Source of the DNA: Leptospira adleri
Lineage (GTDB): Bacteria; Spirochaetota; Leptospiria; Leptospirales; Leptospiraceae
Direction of reading: 5' to 3'
Length of the DNA: 62,500 nt
NCBI RefSeq assembly: GCF_002811985.1
Contig: NZ_NPDU01000013.1
Span: 1-62,500, forward strand
Position 1 is the first letter of the stretch, and every line of letters starts with the position of its first letter. The translations under genes and the position numbers were made by a program. The notes under the pieces were generated by a model, which saw only the letters and a program-made list of their open reading frames with translations, was not told the DNA's origin and did no database searches. Shown piece after piece: positions 1 through 9,420 of the stretch.

Positions 1-1539
1 ATTCCGAAAACGACCCTCTACAGCGGCGGCCTCAAGATCTATTCTACATTAAACATTCAGCACCAAACCCAAGCGGAGAAGGCGTTGTATGCTGGATTAA
101 AATATCAAACCGCACAATCCAATCAGAGAACGTTCACGAAGATCGATGCGTTCGACGACGCTTATGGAGAGATCTACGACGTCCTTGCGATGATCCACGA
201 CGTTCCCGAATTTAAGTTTAAGATTTCGAGATCGATCCGAACTTTCAATCGCGCTTGGCAGGAAGACCTCAGAGACGAGCTCAGTACTCTCAATCTTTTG
301 AGCGGAACGGAAAGTCTGGGAGAAGCGATCGAGTGGAGTTACAGAAGTCAACAAACGGAAGACTTTCTTCTTCCGGTCGAAGGCGCTTTGATTTCGATGA
401 GGCCGGACACGGGTTATATCACCGCGATGGTCGGGGGTTCCGGTTTTCGATCGGACAACCAACAGATCCGCGCGTTCCAAGCGTACAGACAACCCGGCTC
501 CGCGTTCAAACCTCTCGTCTATGCGGCGGCGATGGAATACTACAACCAACATCCGGATCCGAAAAAGAACGTAACCGCGGCTTCTCTCTTTTCCGATTCT
601 CCTCTTCAATACGTATTAGAAGACGGTGATGAATGGAACCCTTCCAATTACACGGGAGAATATTCAGGATTTATAAGACTCCGTGAAGCCTTGGAACTTT
701 CCAGGAACAGCGTCGCGGTTCGGGTTTTGGAACACACGGGCATCAGCAATCTGATGCCGTTCTTGGAAAAAATTCTTCAGATCGAAAACAGATCGATCCC
801 TAGAAACTATTCGATCTCCTTGGGTACGTTCGAAGTCTCTCCTTACGAGCTGGCGAAGGCGTATGCGGTTCTTGCATCCGGAGGAAAACAAGTATTTCCT
901 TTGAGTGTTCTTTATGTAGAAGACGGATCGGGAACGATCATCCGAGACTTCAGAGAAGAAGCGAGCAAGATCGAAAGAAAACAAGTCCTTTCTCCCGAGG
1001 TATGTTTTATTCTTACTTCGATGATGGAAGACGTGATCAAAAAAGGAACCGGAACCGGAGCTTCTTCTTACGGACTTTCCCGACCGGCCGCGGGTAAAAC
1101 AGGAACGACGAATAACTTTCGGGACGCATGGTTTGCGGGTTACACGGGGGAACTCGTCGGCGTAGTTTGGATCGGCTACGATACGGGAACTCTTTCGATG
1201 GGAAAAGGAATGTCCGGCGGGGTCGTCGCGGCTCCGATCTGGGGAAGATTTATGTCCAACGCGCTATCGAAGGAAAAATCCAAGGGTTTACATTTTGGAG
1301 AATCGGGCGTAGTTCGAAGACAGATTTGTGCGATCTCCGGGAAACTTCCAGGTTCTCATTGCAATCAAACGGAAGAAGAATACTTTACGAAAGATACGGT
1401 TCCGAAAGAGGTCTGCGACGATCACCGAGGAGCGGGCTATACTCCGGAACCGGATCCGACGCCGGCTCCCAGCCAGACAAAAGTCAAAAAGAAGCAGAAA
1501 ACCAATATTTTCCAGGGCGACGATGATCTGATTCGGTAA
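1..1539 (+). CDS. Penicillin-binding protein 1 (class A), 3' part
   Basis: Peptidoglycan synthase of the class A penicillin-binding protein family, which normally joins an N-terminal glycosyltransferase to a C-terminal DD-transpeptidase at the inner membrane. The reading frame is open from base 1, so the start and the glycosyltransferase part lie outside the window. The transpeptidase motifs are all visible: SxxK (Ser codon at 499, in PGSAFKPL), SxN (Ser codon at 700, SRNS) and KTG (Lys codon at 1096, AAGKTGTTNNF). The C-terminus is a proline-rich, then lysine-rich tail ending near an acidic DDDLIR. Bactofilin follows 70 bases later on the same strand, and a LysM/M23 peptidase after that, so this is a cell-wall gene block. 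The family is clear; which class A paralogue this is cannot be decided without the N-terminus. Confidence 0.93.
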   Translation: MPKTTLYSGGLKIYSTLNIQHQTQAEKALYAGLKYQTAQSNQRTFTKIDAFDDAYGEIYDVLAMIHDVPEFKFKISRSIRTFNRAWQEDLRDELSTLNLLSGTESLGEAIEWSYRSQQTEDFLLPVEGALISMRPDTGYITAMVGGSGFRSDNQQIRAFQAYRQPGSAFKPLVYAAAMEYYNQHPDPKKNVTAASLFSDSPLQYVLEDGDEWNPSNYTGEYSGFIRLREALELSRNSVAVRVLEHTGISNLMPFLEKILQIENRSIPRNYSISLGTFEVSPYELAKAYAVLASGGKQVFPLSVLYVEDGSGTIIRDFREEASKIERKQVLSPEVCFILTSMMEDVIKKGTGTGASSYGLSRPAAGKTGTTNNFRDAWFAGYTGELVGVVWIGYDTGTLSMGKGMSGGVVAAPIWGRFMSNALSKEKSKGLHFGESGVVRRQICAISGKLPGSHCNQTEEEYFTKDTVPKEVCDDHRGAGYTPEPDPTPAPSQTKVKKKQKTNIFQGDDDLIR

Positions 1540-1609
1540 TTCCGAACAAAAATACTTGTCGTTTTGGGATTGCTTACACAAATAGAAATATCGTTATCAG
1601 GAGTTTTAG

Positions 1610-2020
1610 ATGGCCATCGGCAAGGAAAATAATAACAGCGTAATCGGTCCCGGGTCCATTTTTGAAGGGAAATTTTATATCGCAGGTTCTCTCCGCATTG
1701 ACGGAAAATTCGAGGGAGAGATCAAAACCGATGACACTCTCTACATCGGAGAAACCGGTAAAGTAAGAACGAATATCGCGGCCCGCGAAGTGACCGTTTC
1801 CGGAACGATGATCGGAAACATCAAAGCGGAAAACGAAGTTCGTCTCGAAGAAACCGGAAGACTTTTAGGCGATATCACCGCTCCTGCTCTTCATCTGGCT
1901 AAAGGCGTGGTTGCAAAAGGAAACATCACGATCACCGGCGGACAAAAGAAAGACGTGAAAAAAATCGTGGAAGAATCTTTCGGTGGAACCCGCACCCTGG
2001 ACAACGGAAAGGACGAATAA
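1610..2020 (+). CDS. Bactofilin (polymer-forming cytoskeletal protein)
   Basis: 136-residue bactofilin (DUF583) that should self-assemble into nucleotide-free filaments and scaffold envelope enzymes. Almost the whole protein is the right-handed beta-helix typical of the family: it opens with SVIGPGSIFEGKFYIAGSL and runs through repeated G-x-I and hydrophobic turns (GKFEGEIKTDDTLYIGETG, GTMIGNIKAENEVRL) before a short charged tail. An AGGAG ribosome binding site lies just upstream of the ATG. It sits between a penicillin-binding protein and an M23 endopeptidase gene. Bactofilin next to M23 peptidase is a recurrent arrangement in bacteria and suggests that the filament localises the peptidase. 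The functional link is inference; the family call is firm. Confidence 0.93.
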   Translation: MAIGKENNNSVIGPGSIFEGKFYIAGSLRIDGKFEGEIKTDDTLYIGETGKVRTNIAAREVTVSGTMIGNIKAENEVRLEETGRLLGDITAPALHLAKGVVAKGNITITGGQKKDVKKIVEESFGGTRTLDNGKDE

Positions 2021-2073
2021 GTCCTTTTTCTTTACTATAGGAAAGGCCGGACTCCGGCCGATAATCTTCCTGT

Positions 2074-3192
<1,119 letters not shown>

Positions 3193-3316
3193 GTCCGACC
3201 GAATATTCTGGAAAAGTGGGTGTTCCTACTTTTTTTTCTCAAAACAAGAAGAATAAAACTCAAACCTCTCTCTACAAATTTTAAAGAGAAAAGATTTCTC
3301 CGTAAAGTATCCGAAA

Positions 3317-3366
3317 CGGACTTTAAGTCCGTTCCAAGTATTTTTCGAAGGACTCGTTGTCGGAAC
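3317..3366 (+). repeat. Dispersed repeat with CGGACTTTAAGTCCG core, copy 1
   Basis: A 15-base palindrome CGGACTTTAAGTCCG is followed by a shared TTTTTCGAAGGA block and then TTGTCGGAAC. The same order of three blocks recurs at 11762-11813 with similar spacing. Its last bases run into the dyad at 3356-3375 (arms GTTGTCGGA and TCCGACAAC around AC). Function unknown. Confidence 0.6.
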
Positions 3367-3506
3367 TCCGACAACCTAAAAAAGAAGAACCACTCTTACC
3401 TGCGAATGAAAGTGTATCTCCGGCAGAATCGAGACGATGGAGAATCGAAAGAGTTTCCACATTCGAACCGATGACATTTCAAAAGTGAAAAATATTCAAA
3501 ATCAAA

Positions 3507-3590
3507 TTTACAGCGCGTCCCAAAACCTTATTTTATTTTGTCGGAAAGATCAAGCTGCAAGAACCTGTCCCGGTTTTGGGACAGGTTCTT
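3507..3590 (-). repeat. 84-bp dispersed repeat with terminal hairpin, copy 1
   Basis: This stretch is repeated in inverted orientation at 27931-28014 with only a few differences, and its outer part recurs at 46446-46479. One end is a perfect hairpin (3559-3590, 13-base arms AAGAACCTGTCCC and its complement around GGTTTT). The other end carries the block GGTTTTGGGACGCGCTGTAAA when read on the minus strand. No ORF spans it. It resembles a small non-autonomous or structural repeat; identity unknown. Confidence 0.75.
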
Positions 3591-3740
3591 ATGGTTTTCG
3601 AAATCTTTTTGCCCTTTTACGGAAACCGAACCTGAAAAACTTCCGACTTCGAAAAAAACCTGCACGTCGAAAAATCAATTTCTTTCGAAAAAGGAAAGAA
3701 ATTGATTTTCAAAGTAAAAGAAACGCCGATGATTTCCTAA

Positions 3741-4808
3741 ATGAAAACCGCAATCACGTTATTCGTATTTCTCATTCTGATTTTCGAAAACTGTAAGACG
3801 CCGACGATAGAAGAGCTGATCGATCAGAGGCTGATCAAATCCTACGATCAAACCGAAACCCTGAATTTATACTATGCAACTTTAAGAACCCAGAACCCGA
3901 ACGCTCAGGTAGGATGCAACGATTCTTATTTTCTAACAAACGGAAGCAAAGAACTCAAGACCGGATATTGTATCGTAAACGTTCCCGCAGACCACGAAGT
4001 GGGAGCTCTTCCGAACGGACTCGGGAGCCGGGAAACGATGTTTCAGTTTCTCGGACACAAAACCTTTGAAAAACGGGAAAACTTTCTAGAAGATCTAAAC
4101 AAGGATCCTTTCGACGAAGTTTTAGTTTTCGTACACGGATTCAACGTACGTTTTGAAGAAGCGATCCTAAGAGGAGGACAAATCCGATACGATCTGAAAT
4201 TTCCGGGAAAAATCGTGGTCTTTACCTGGCCCGCAGGAAACGAGGGAGGAATTTTAAATCAGGTATTCGTAAAAGGCACTTACGAAAAAAATCTTTTGTC
4301 CGCAAGGAATTCAAGAGAAGAATTTAAGAATTTCATAAAGTCCTTACAATCCCTCGGCAAGAAAATACATTTGATCGTCCACTCCATGGGACATCAAGTC
4401 GTTCTACCTGCGTTAGCCGAAATTGGAAGAAATTCCAAAGAACCCGTCTTGAAGGAATTGATCTTGAACGCTCCCGATTTCGATTCAGGAGAATTCAGAC
4501 TGATCGCCGATTCACTGAACAAAGCGGCTAAAAGAACCACTCTGTATTGTTCTCCGGGAGACAGCGCTTTGCAGGCCTCTTCCTCGGTGAACGAAGGAAC
4601 TCGGTTGGGATCTTGCACTCGAATTCCCGGGATCGACGTGATCAACGTAAATCCGATCGACTCTTCCTTTATCTCTCTGGGACACGGATACTATTCTTCC
4701 AAGCCGCTATTGACCGATTTATATCAGATTCTTTTAGGAGTCAGGGCGGAAAAACGCCTTTTTATCCGAAAGTCGTCCGGAAACGAGAACTACGTTCTCA
4801 GAAATTAA
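3741..4808 (+). CDS. Putative lipoprotein, DUF900-type alpha/beta hydrolase
   Basis: Predicted exported serine hydrolase of unknown substrate, 355 residues. The N-terminus is a short hydrophobic signal ending in FENC, a possible spirochaetal lipobox. The core resembles the DUF900 alpha/beta hydrolases: VLVFVHGFN (oxyanion strand and turn, near residue 130), FTWPAGN, and the nucleophile elbow LIVHSMGHQ with Ser in H-S-M-G. Late candidates for the catalytic Asp and His are APDFDS and SLGHGYY. It stands alone, with repeat-filled gaps on both sides. A hairpin without a T tract lies downstream at 4861-4884. The hydrolase fold is well supported; substrate and cellular role are unknown. Confidence 0.82.
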   Translation: MKTAITLFVFLILIFENCKTPTIEELIDQRLIKSYDQTETLNLYYATLRTQNPNAQVGCNDSYFLTNGSKELKTGYCIVNVPADHEVGALPNGLGSRETMFQFLGHKTFEKRENFLEDLNKDPFDEVLVFVHGFNVRFEEAILRGGQIRYDLKFPGKIVVFTWPAGNEGGILNQVFVKGTYEKNLLSARNSREEFKNFIKSLQSLGKKIHLIVHSMGHQVVLPALAEIGRNSKEPVLKELILNAPDFDSGEFRLIADSLNKAAKRTTLYCSPGDSALQASSSVNEGTRLGSCTRIPGIDVINVNPIDSSFISLGHGYYSSKPLLTDLYQILLGVRAEKRLFIRKSSGNENYVLRN

Positions 4809-5356
4809 GAACCGCTTCCATGATTCGGATTGTATAAAATCGATCGACTAGTTCGAACAAATAGATTCAAACTTTTGAATCTATCATCGAAACGATATCT
4901 TTTCATTGATTCAGCGATCAATGGCTTGAAAACAAAATTTAGAACCAAAGAAATCACGGTAGCAATTCCGATTTTCCGTAATATGAATTGCGATGTGTTC
5001 GGTGGACTCGCCTACAATGAGTCTAGTTCCAGCGGGGAATGAATATTCGCGCCAAAGGCGCGATTCTTCGATTCGTTTTTATTTTTTTATAGAAAGCCGA
5101 TCACGAAAGTGCTAAAACATTTTGGGAACTTTTCGGAAAATCAAAGAACCGAGCCGGATTTCAATTCTCAAATGTTCGTCTAAGATAAAATGGAGCGCAA
5201 TTTTTCACCGTCCTTTTTTTGTTTTCCCGGAAAGCGCCCTGGAAAGAGTGGGAAAGGCACGAGGGATTCCTCAAATGCAAAAACACAATTTTACCATAAC
5301 TTTTTCCGTATTTTGACAAATTATCTTGTTGAATTCGGGGTAATTCTTAGTAAGTA
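4809..5356. other. Non-coding gap with two hairpins
   Basis: No supportable gene. ORFs at 4830-5042 and 5122-5316 lack start signals. A dyad with 11-base arms (ATAGATTCAAA and its complement) lies at 4861-4884 without a following T tract. A GC-rich hairpin with T-rich flank lies at 5048-5085. A TTGACA hexamer is at 5313-5318, but no well-spaced -10 box follows it. Confidence 0.5.
5048..5085 (+). terminator. Possible rho-independent terminator
   Basis: CGCGCC-AAA-GGCGCG hairpin (5048-5062) followed, after about 12 bases, by a T-rich run broken by single bases (TTTTTATTTTTTT). It could end a transcript from the hydrolase gene. The gap between stem and T tract makes it imperfect. Confidence 0.4.
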
Positions 5357-6736
5357 ATGAATATGCTTCAGAAACCCAAAATTTTGGTCGTTGAGGACGA
5401 AATCATCGTTGCAGTCAACCTAGGCCAAAAACTAAAAAAGCTGGGTTACGAATTGGTCGGAATTACTTCCTCTGGAGAAGAGGCAATTCAAAAGGCTGAA
5501 GAAAATCACCCCGATCTCGTCCTGATGGATATCAACATAGAAGGAAATCTCGACGGAATCGAAACCGCAGAAGTCCTTCGAAATCGTTTTCACACCCCTG
5601 TTATTTATCTTACCGCCTATGCCGACGAGAATACACTGGATCGCGCGAAAAAGACCCAACCTCTGGGTTATATCGTAAAACCGTTTGAGTCGGATCAACT
5701 TCGTTCCTCCATCGAAGTTGCACTTTATAAAAATGAAATAGAGCAGAGATCGAAACAAACCGAGGAAAAACTCAAAGGCGCGCTGGATCAACTCGGAGCG
5801 GGAATCGTAACGACCGATGAAAACGGACTTCTTCTTTTTATGAATCCTGCGGCGGAAAAACTGACCGGCTGCAAATACGACGAGCATCTGGGAAAGCCGG
5901 TCCAGGAAGTGTTGCATTTTAAAAATGGAAACGGAGGGATTGCCGAAAATTTAGTGGAAGAAGTGATTCTCTCCCGCCTTCCGAAAGAAAACGGAAATCT
6001 CATTTTAATCTCCAAAAACGGAACTCTTCAGGAAGTCCTTCTTCAGAGTTCTCCGATTTTAGGAACCGAGGAAAAACTTACCGGCACCTTCAACATTCTT
6101 AGAACCAAAGAACAGAACAGTACCGCCGGAGAAAAAGACACTTACCTCAAAGAAATTCATCATAGAATCAAAAACAATCTTACCATTATCTCTTCGATCT
6201 TTAGCCTTCGGTCCGGACAAACAAACGGAGAATCCAACGACGTCCTTCGGGAAAGTCAGAATCGTCTGAGAGCCGTGGCGCTTCTTCATGAGATTCTTTA
6301 TGAAAGTAAGGATCTTTCCTCGATCAGTTTTGAGCTCTATGTAAAAAAACTAACGGACGCACTCTTCGAAATCTATCAGGTGAATCGAGAAAGAATCCGT
6401 CTCGAATTGAACATTCAAGAATCGAAAGTAAAAGCCGAAATCGGTATGAACTTGGCTCTGATCATCAACGAACTCATCACAAATTCCTTAAAACACGGGC
6501 TCGCCGATTCCAAAACGGGTTCGATCCGAATCCATTTCACAAGGGAAAACGACATGCTCACGCTGGAAGTCGCGGACAACGGAAACGGGCTTCCGGAAGA
6601 ATCTTTGCGAAACCGAAATCCGAGTTCCTTGGGGCTTTCCTTGGTCGATTCTCTCGCGAAACAAATCGGTGGAAAAGTGGATTTCCTCAATCAAGATGGC
6701 GCCTGCGTAAAACTGCGTTTCCCCGCTTCCCTCTGA
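5357..6736 (+). CDS. Response regulator-PAS-histidine kinase hybrid
   Basis: Cytoplasmic signalling protein of 459 residues without membrane segments. The N-terminal receiver domain (about residues 7-125) keeps the acidic pocket VEDE, the phospho-acceptor Asp in LVLMDINI, the Thr in YLTAYAD and the Lys in YIVKPF. A PAS-like sensor follows (about 145-265, GIVTTDENGLLLFMNPAAEKLTG). Next is a HisKA_2-type dimerisation helix with the likely phospho-His in LKEIHHRIKNNL, then an HATPase_c domain (N box NELITNSLKHG, G box EVADNGNGLPE, then GLSLVDSLAKQIGG). A receiver placed N-terminal to a kinase suggests it is itself controlled by another kinase. No cognate regulator is encoded nearby. The start is ATG 5357; ATG 5363 is nearly equivalent. 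Confidence 0.9.
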   Translation: MNMLQKPKILVVEDEIIVAVNLGQKLKKLGYELVGITSSGEEAIQKAEENHPDLVLMDINIEGNLDGIETAEVLRNRFHTPVIYLTAYADENTLDRAKKTQPLGYIVKPFESDQLRSSIEVALYKNEIEQRSKQTEEKLKGALDQLGAGIVTTDENGLLLFMNPAAEKLTGCKYDEHLGKPVQEVLHFKNGNGGIAENLVEEVILSRLPKENGNLILISKNGTLQEVLLQSSPILGTEEKLTGTFNILRTKEQNSTAGEKDTYLKEIHHRIKNNLTIISSIFSLRSGQTNGESNDVLRESQNRLRAVALLHEILYESKDLSSISFELYVKKLTDALFEIYQVNRERIRLELNIQESKVKAEIGMNLALIINELITNSLKHGLADSKTGSIRIHFTRENDMLTLEVADNGNGLPEESLRNRNPSSLGLSLVDSLAKQIGGKVDFLNQDGACVKLRFPASL

Positions 6737-6771
6737 AAACCCACCTTCGGTTTTTCATCCCGCTCTAGAAC

Positions 6772-6881
6772 GAAAAAAGAAGGAGTTCCTACTTTCTTTT
6801 ACAGGGCAAACAAACCTTAGGACGACAATTTTCTGCCAAGAGCCTGCAATCTCCGTAAAAGTAGGAACTCCTTCTTTTTTC
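6772..6881. repeat. Perfect 24-bp inverted repeat with dyad core, 62-base loop
   Basis: Left arm 6772-6795 and right arm 6858-6881 are exact reverse complements (24 of 24). Both contain the dispersed GTAGGAACTC/GAGTTCCTAC core next to an A/T tract. As RNA the pair would form a long stem ending in a U run in either direction, so it could act as a bidirectional terminator downstream of the hybrid kinase gene. It could equally be two oppositely oriented insertions of the dispersed repeat. Confidence 0.7.
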
Positions 6882-7035
6882 TAGGAGAAATCTCCCTTCT
6901 CAACGAAGTCCTTCCGAAAAAAACGCGGGAACTCCCGCGATTCCCCTCTTCCGGAGCAGAATCCACCTTACAAAGAAGTTCTTTCCATTCTTCCTTAGGA
7001 TGCTGGTGCCGAATTTTATCCCAACTAATGATCAT
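6817..7035 (-). CDS. Small hypothetical protein behind a Fur-like box
   Basis: 72-residue ORF that I do not recognise. In its favour are an ATG preceded by GGAG at 8-base spacing and a Fur-type palindrome (7057-7071) about 20 bases upstream of the start. The N-terminal 35 residues (MIISWDKIRHQHPKEEWKEL...) look like a soluble helical protein. The C-terminal half is highly basic, and part of it (KKKEFLLLRR) is translated from the right arm of the 24-bp inverted repeat. That suggests the original reading frame was shorter, or was extended by repeat insertion. It could be an iron-regulated small protein or only an open frame; the regulatory box is the main support. Confidence 0.4.
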   Translation of the reverse strand: MIISWDKIRHQHPKEEWKELLCKVDSAPEEGNRGSSRVFFGRTSLRREISPRKKKEFLLLRRLQALGRKLSS

Positions 7036-7056
7036 TTGTAATTCTCCATTAGATAT

Positions 7057-7071
7057 TGAGAATCATTCTCA
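7057..7071. promoter_or_regulatory. Fur/PerR-family operator-like palindrome
   Basis: TGAGAATCATTCTCA is a perfect 7-1-7 inverted repeat matching the classic Fur box layout (TGATAATnATTATCA). The flanks ATAT and TAT are AT-rich. It lies between two divergent starts: about 20 bases upstream of the small minus-strand ORF and about 80 bases upstream of the crotonase gene. Leptospira encode several Fur-family regulators (Fur-like and PerR). Which one would bind is unknown. Confidence 0.6.
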
Positions 7072-7148
7072 TATTTAAAAAACTGTCCAGCATTTCTTAG
7101 ATCCAGGAATGACTTGTAAGAATTTTTTTCCCTCCCAAACTGACCGAG

Positions 7149-7976
7149 ATGAAAACGAAATTCGAATTTTTTGAAATTGTCGAAAGACCTGAAGACAAAA
7201 CCGCAATTCTCTATTTAAACCGCCCCGAAAAAAGAAACGCGATGAACTGGCCTTTTTGGAGAGATCTGCCGGACGCGGTGGAAGAAATTAATTCCAATCC
7301 TCAGATTCACGCCTTCGTAATCGCCGCCCGCGGAAAGTCATTTTCCATCGGATTGGATTTAGAATCCTTCTTCGAGCAGTTCGGAAGTTCGATCCAAGCT
7401 CCTCTCGGAGACGATCGGAGAAAATTTTTCGATCTTATTTTAAGAATGCAAAAGGGAATCAACGCCGTTTATAATTCCTCGAAACCTTCGATCGCCGCGG
7501 TTCAAAAACATTGCATCGGTGGAGGTTTGGATCTTATCTCGGCTTGCGATATACGTTATGCGACCGTCGACGCGTCCATTTCCCTTCGAGAAGCAAAGGT
7601 CGCGATCGTCGCCGACATGGGTTCCATCAATCGTCTTCCTTCGATCATCGGTCAAGGACATACGCGAGAATTGGCCCTTACCGGAAAAGACATCGACGGC
7701 CCCGAAGCGGAACGAATCGGCCTCGTAACGAAGGTCTTCCAAACGGAAGAAGAAATGATGAAAGTCGCATTAGCAACTGCAAAAGAAATCGCCGAGAATC
7801 CGAAGTTGGTGGTTTCCGGAGTAAAAGACGTGATGCGCTATTCGGAAGGAAAACCCTTGGAAGCGGGTCTGAACTACGTGGCTCTTTGGAACTCGAGCTT
7901 CTTAGATTCGGCGGACTTTAGAGGAGCGTTGCAATCTTTTAAGGAACGCAAGCGTCCCCTCTACAATCAAAACTGA
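7149..7976 (+). CDS. Enoyl-CoA hydratase/isomerase family, dienoyl-CoA isomerase-like
   Basis: Crotonase-fold protein of 275 residues, probably a fatty-acid beta-oxidation auxiliary enzyme. The oxyanion-hole segments are present (GKSFSIGLDL near residue 60-70 and CIGGGLDLISACDIRYA near 120). The stretch SLREAKVAIVADMGSINRLP places a Glu and an Asp where Delta3,5-Delta2,4-dienoyl-CoA isomerase (ECH1 type) has its catalytic acids, and the ADxGxxxRLP signature is typical of that subfamily rather than of ordinary hydratases. The ribosome binding site is weak (CGAG directly before ATG). The stop codon abuts the stop of the convergent 59-residue gene. A Fur-like box lies about 80 bases upstream. 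Confidence 0.87.
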   Translation: MKTKFEFFEIVERPEDKTAILYLNRPEKRNAMNWPFWRDLPDAVEEINSNPQIHAFVIAARGKSFSIGLDLESFFEQFGSSIQAPLGDDRRKFFDLILRMQKGINAVYNSSKPSIAAVQKHCIGGGLDLISACDIRYATVDASISLREAKVAIVADMGSINRLPSIIGQGHTRELALTGKDIDGPEAERIGLVTKVFQTEEEMMKVALATAKEIAENPKLVVSGVKDVMRYSEGKPLEAGLNYVALWNSSFLDSADFRGALQSFKERKRPLYNQN

Positions 7977-8156
7977 TTAGGCGTAAAGGTCCAGGATTCT
8001 TCTTTGTCCTTCTTCTTTCGAGTTCTGGACTCCTGCCTCTACGGCGAGATTGAGCATCTTCCGATTCAGGTCGCTCTGCGCCTGAAAAATTTCTCGGGGC
8101 AGATTGGCTACCCTCTCCAAAAGTAAACTCTGGTTGGCGTTTCCGTTGATATTCAT
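7977..8156 (-). CDS. Small protein of 59 residues, unknown
   Basis: Short gene running MNINGNANQSLLLERVANL... to ...KEEGQRRILDLYA. Support: a clear AAGAGGGAA ribosome binding site five bases before the ATG, an amphipathic helical composition without low complexity, and a stop (TAA) that sits directly against the TGA of the convergent crotonase gene, with no base between. The C-terminal pattern (hydrophobic helix, then xxEGQxxIxxL) loosely recalls the small YjfB-type putative motility proteins. This is only a resemblance and I would not transfer the name. It is soluble, with no signal peptide. Confidence 0.7.
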   Translation of the reverse strand: MNINGNANQSLLLERVANLPREIFQAQSDLNRKMLNLAVEAGVQNSKEEGQRRILDLYA

Positions 8157-8223
8157 AAATTCCCTCTTGATGAGAATTTGGGGTTTTTCTCTCTTTTTCC
8201 CCCAATTCTATTCTCGGTTGATA

Positions 8224-8257
<34 letters not shown>

Positions 8258-8270
8258 CCCTGTCCAAACT

Positions 8271-9119
<849 letters not shown>

Positions 9120-9420
9120 ACGCAGACAAAGGTCCGAACCTTTTCTGAAATTCAATCGCCAAATAACATGATCCCGCGACAAAATGCGATTTCGACTTTC
9201 ATTTTTTTTCAAAGAACGTCTGAGATTCGAACAGTTCGGAATACAACGGTTAAAACAACTACAAAACGAATCTTCCGATAAACGGAACAAAACAGAAATT
9301 AAAACTTAACTCGAATACAACCAAACAAGGCGGAAAGAAATTCTTGACTGTTTCTTTTTTTAAGATTTTTTAGAGGCGTTCGAATCGAAATTCTTTTCAA
9401 TTCCAGACATAGGATCGGAA
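9120..9420. other. Non-coding gap
   Basis: No gene or strong dyad seen. A TTGACT hexamer near 9342 followed by T-rich sequence could be part of a promoter for the downstream gene, but no matched -10 box is convincing. Confidence 0.4.

Larger units (their letters stand above)
3193..3740. other. Non-coding gap rich in short dispersed repeats
   Basis: No credible gene. ORFs here lack ribosome binding sites and resemble nothing. The gap contains a degenerate GTGGGTGTTCCTAC copy of the dispersed dyad near 3226, the CGGACTTTAAGTCCG repeat (3317-3366), a dyad with 9-base arms around AC (3356-3375) and one full copy of the 84-base hairpin repeat (3507-3590). Confidence 0.6.

Noticed and set aside
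4861..4884. Dyad after the hydrolase gene taken as a terminator
   Set aside because: The stem is AT-rich and no T tract follows on either strand; kept only as a hairpin in the gap description.
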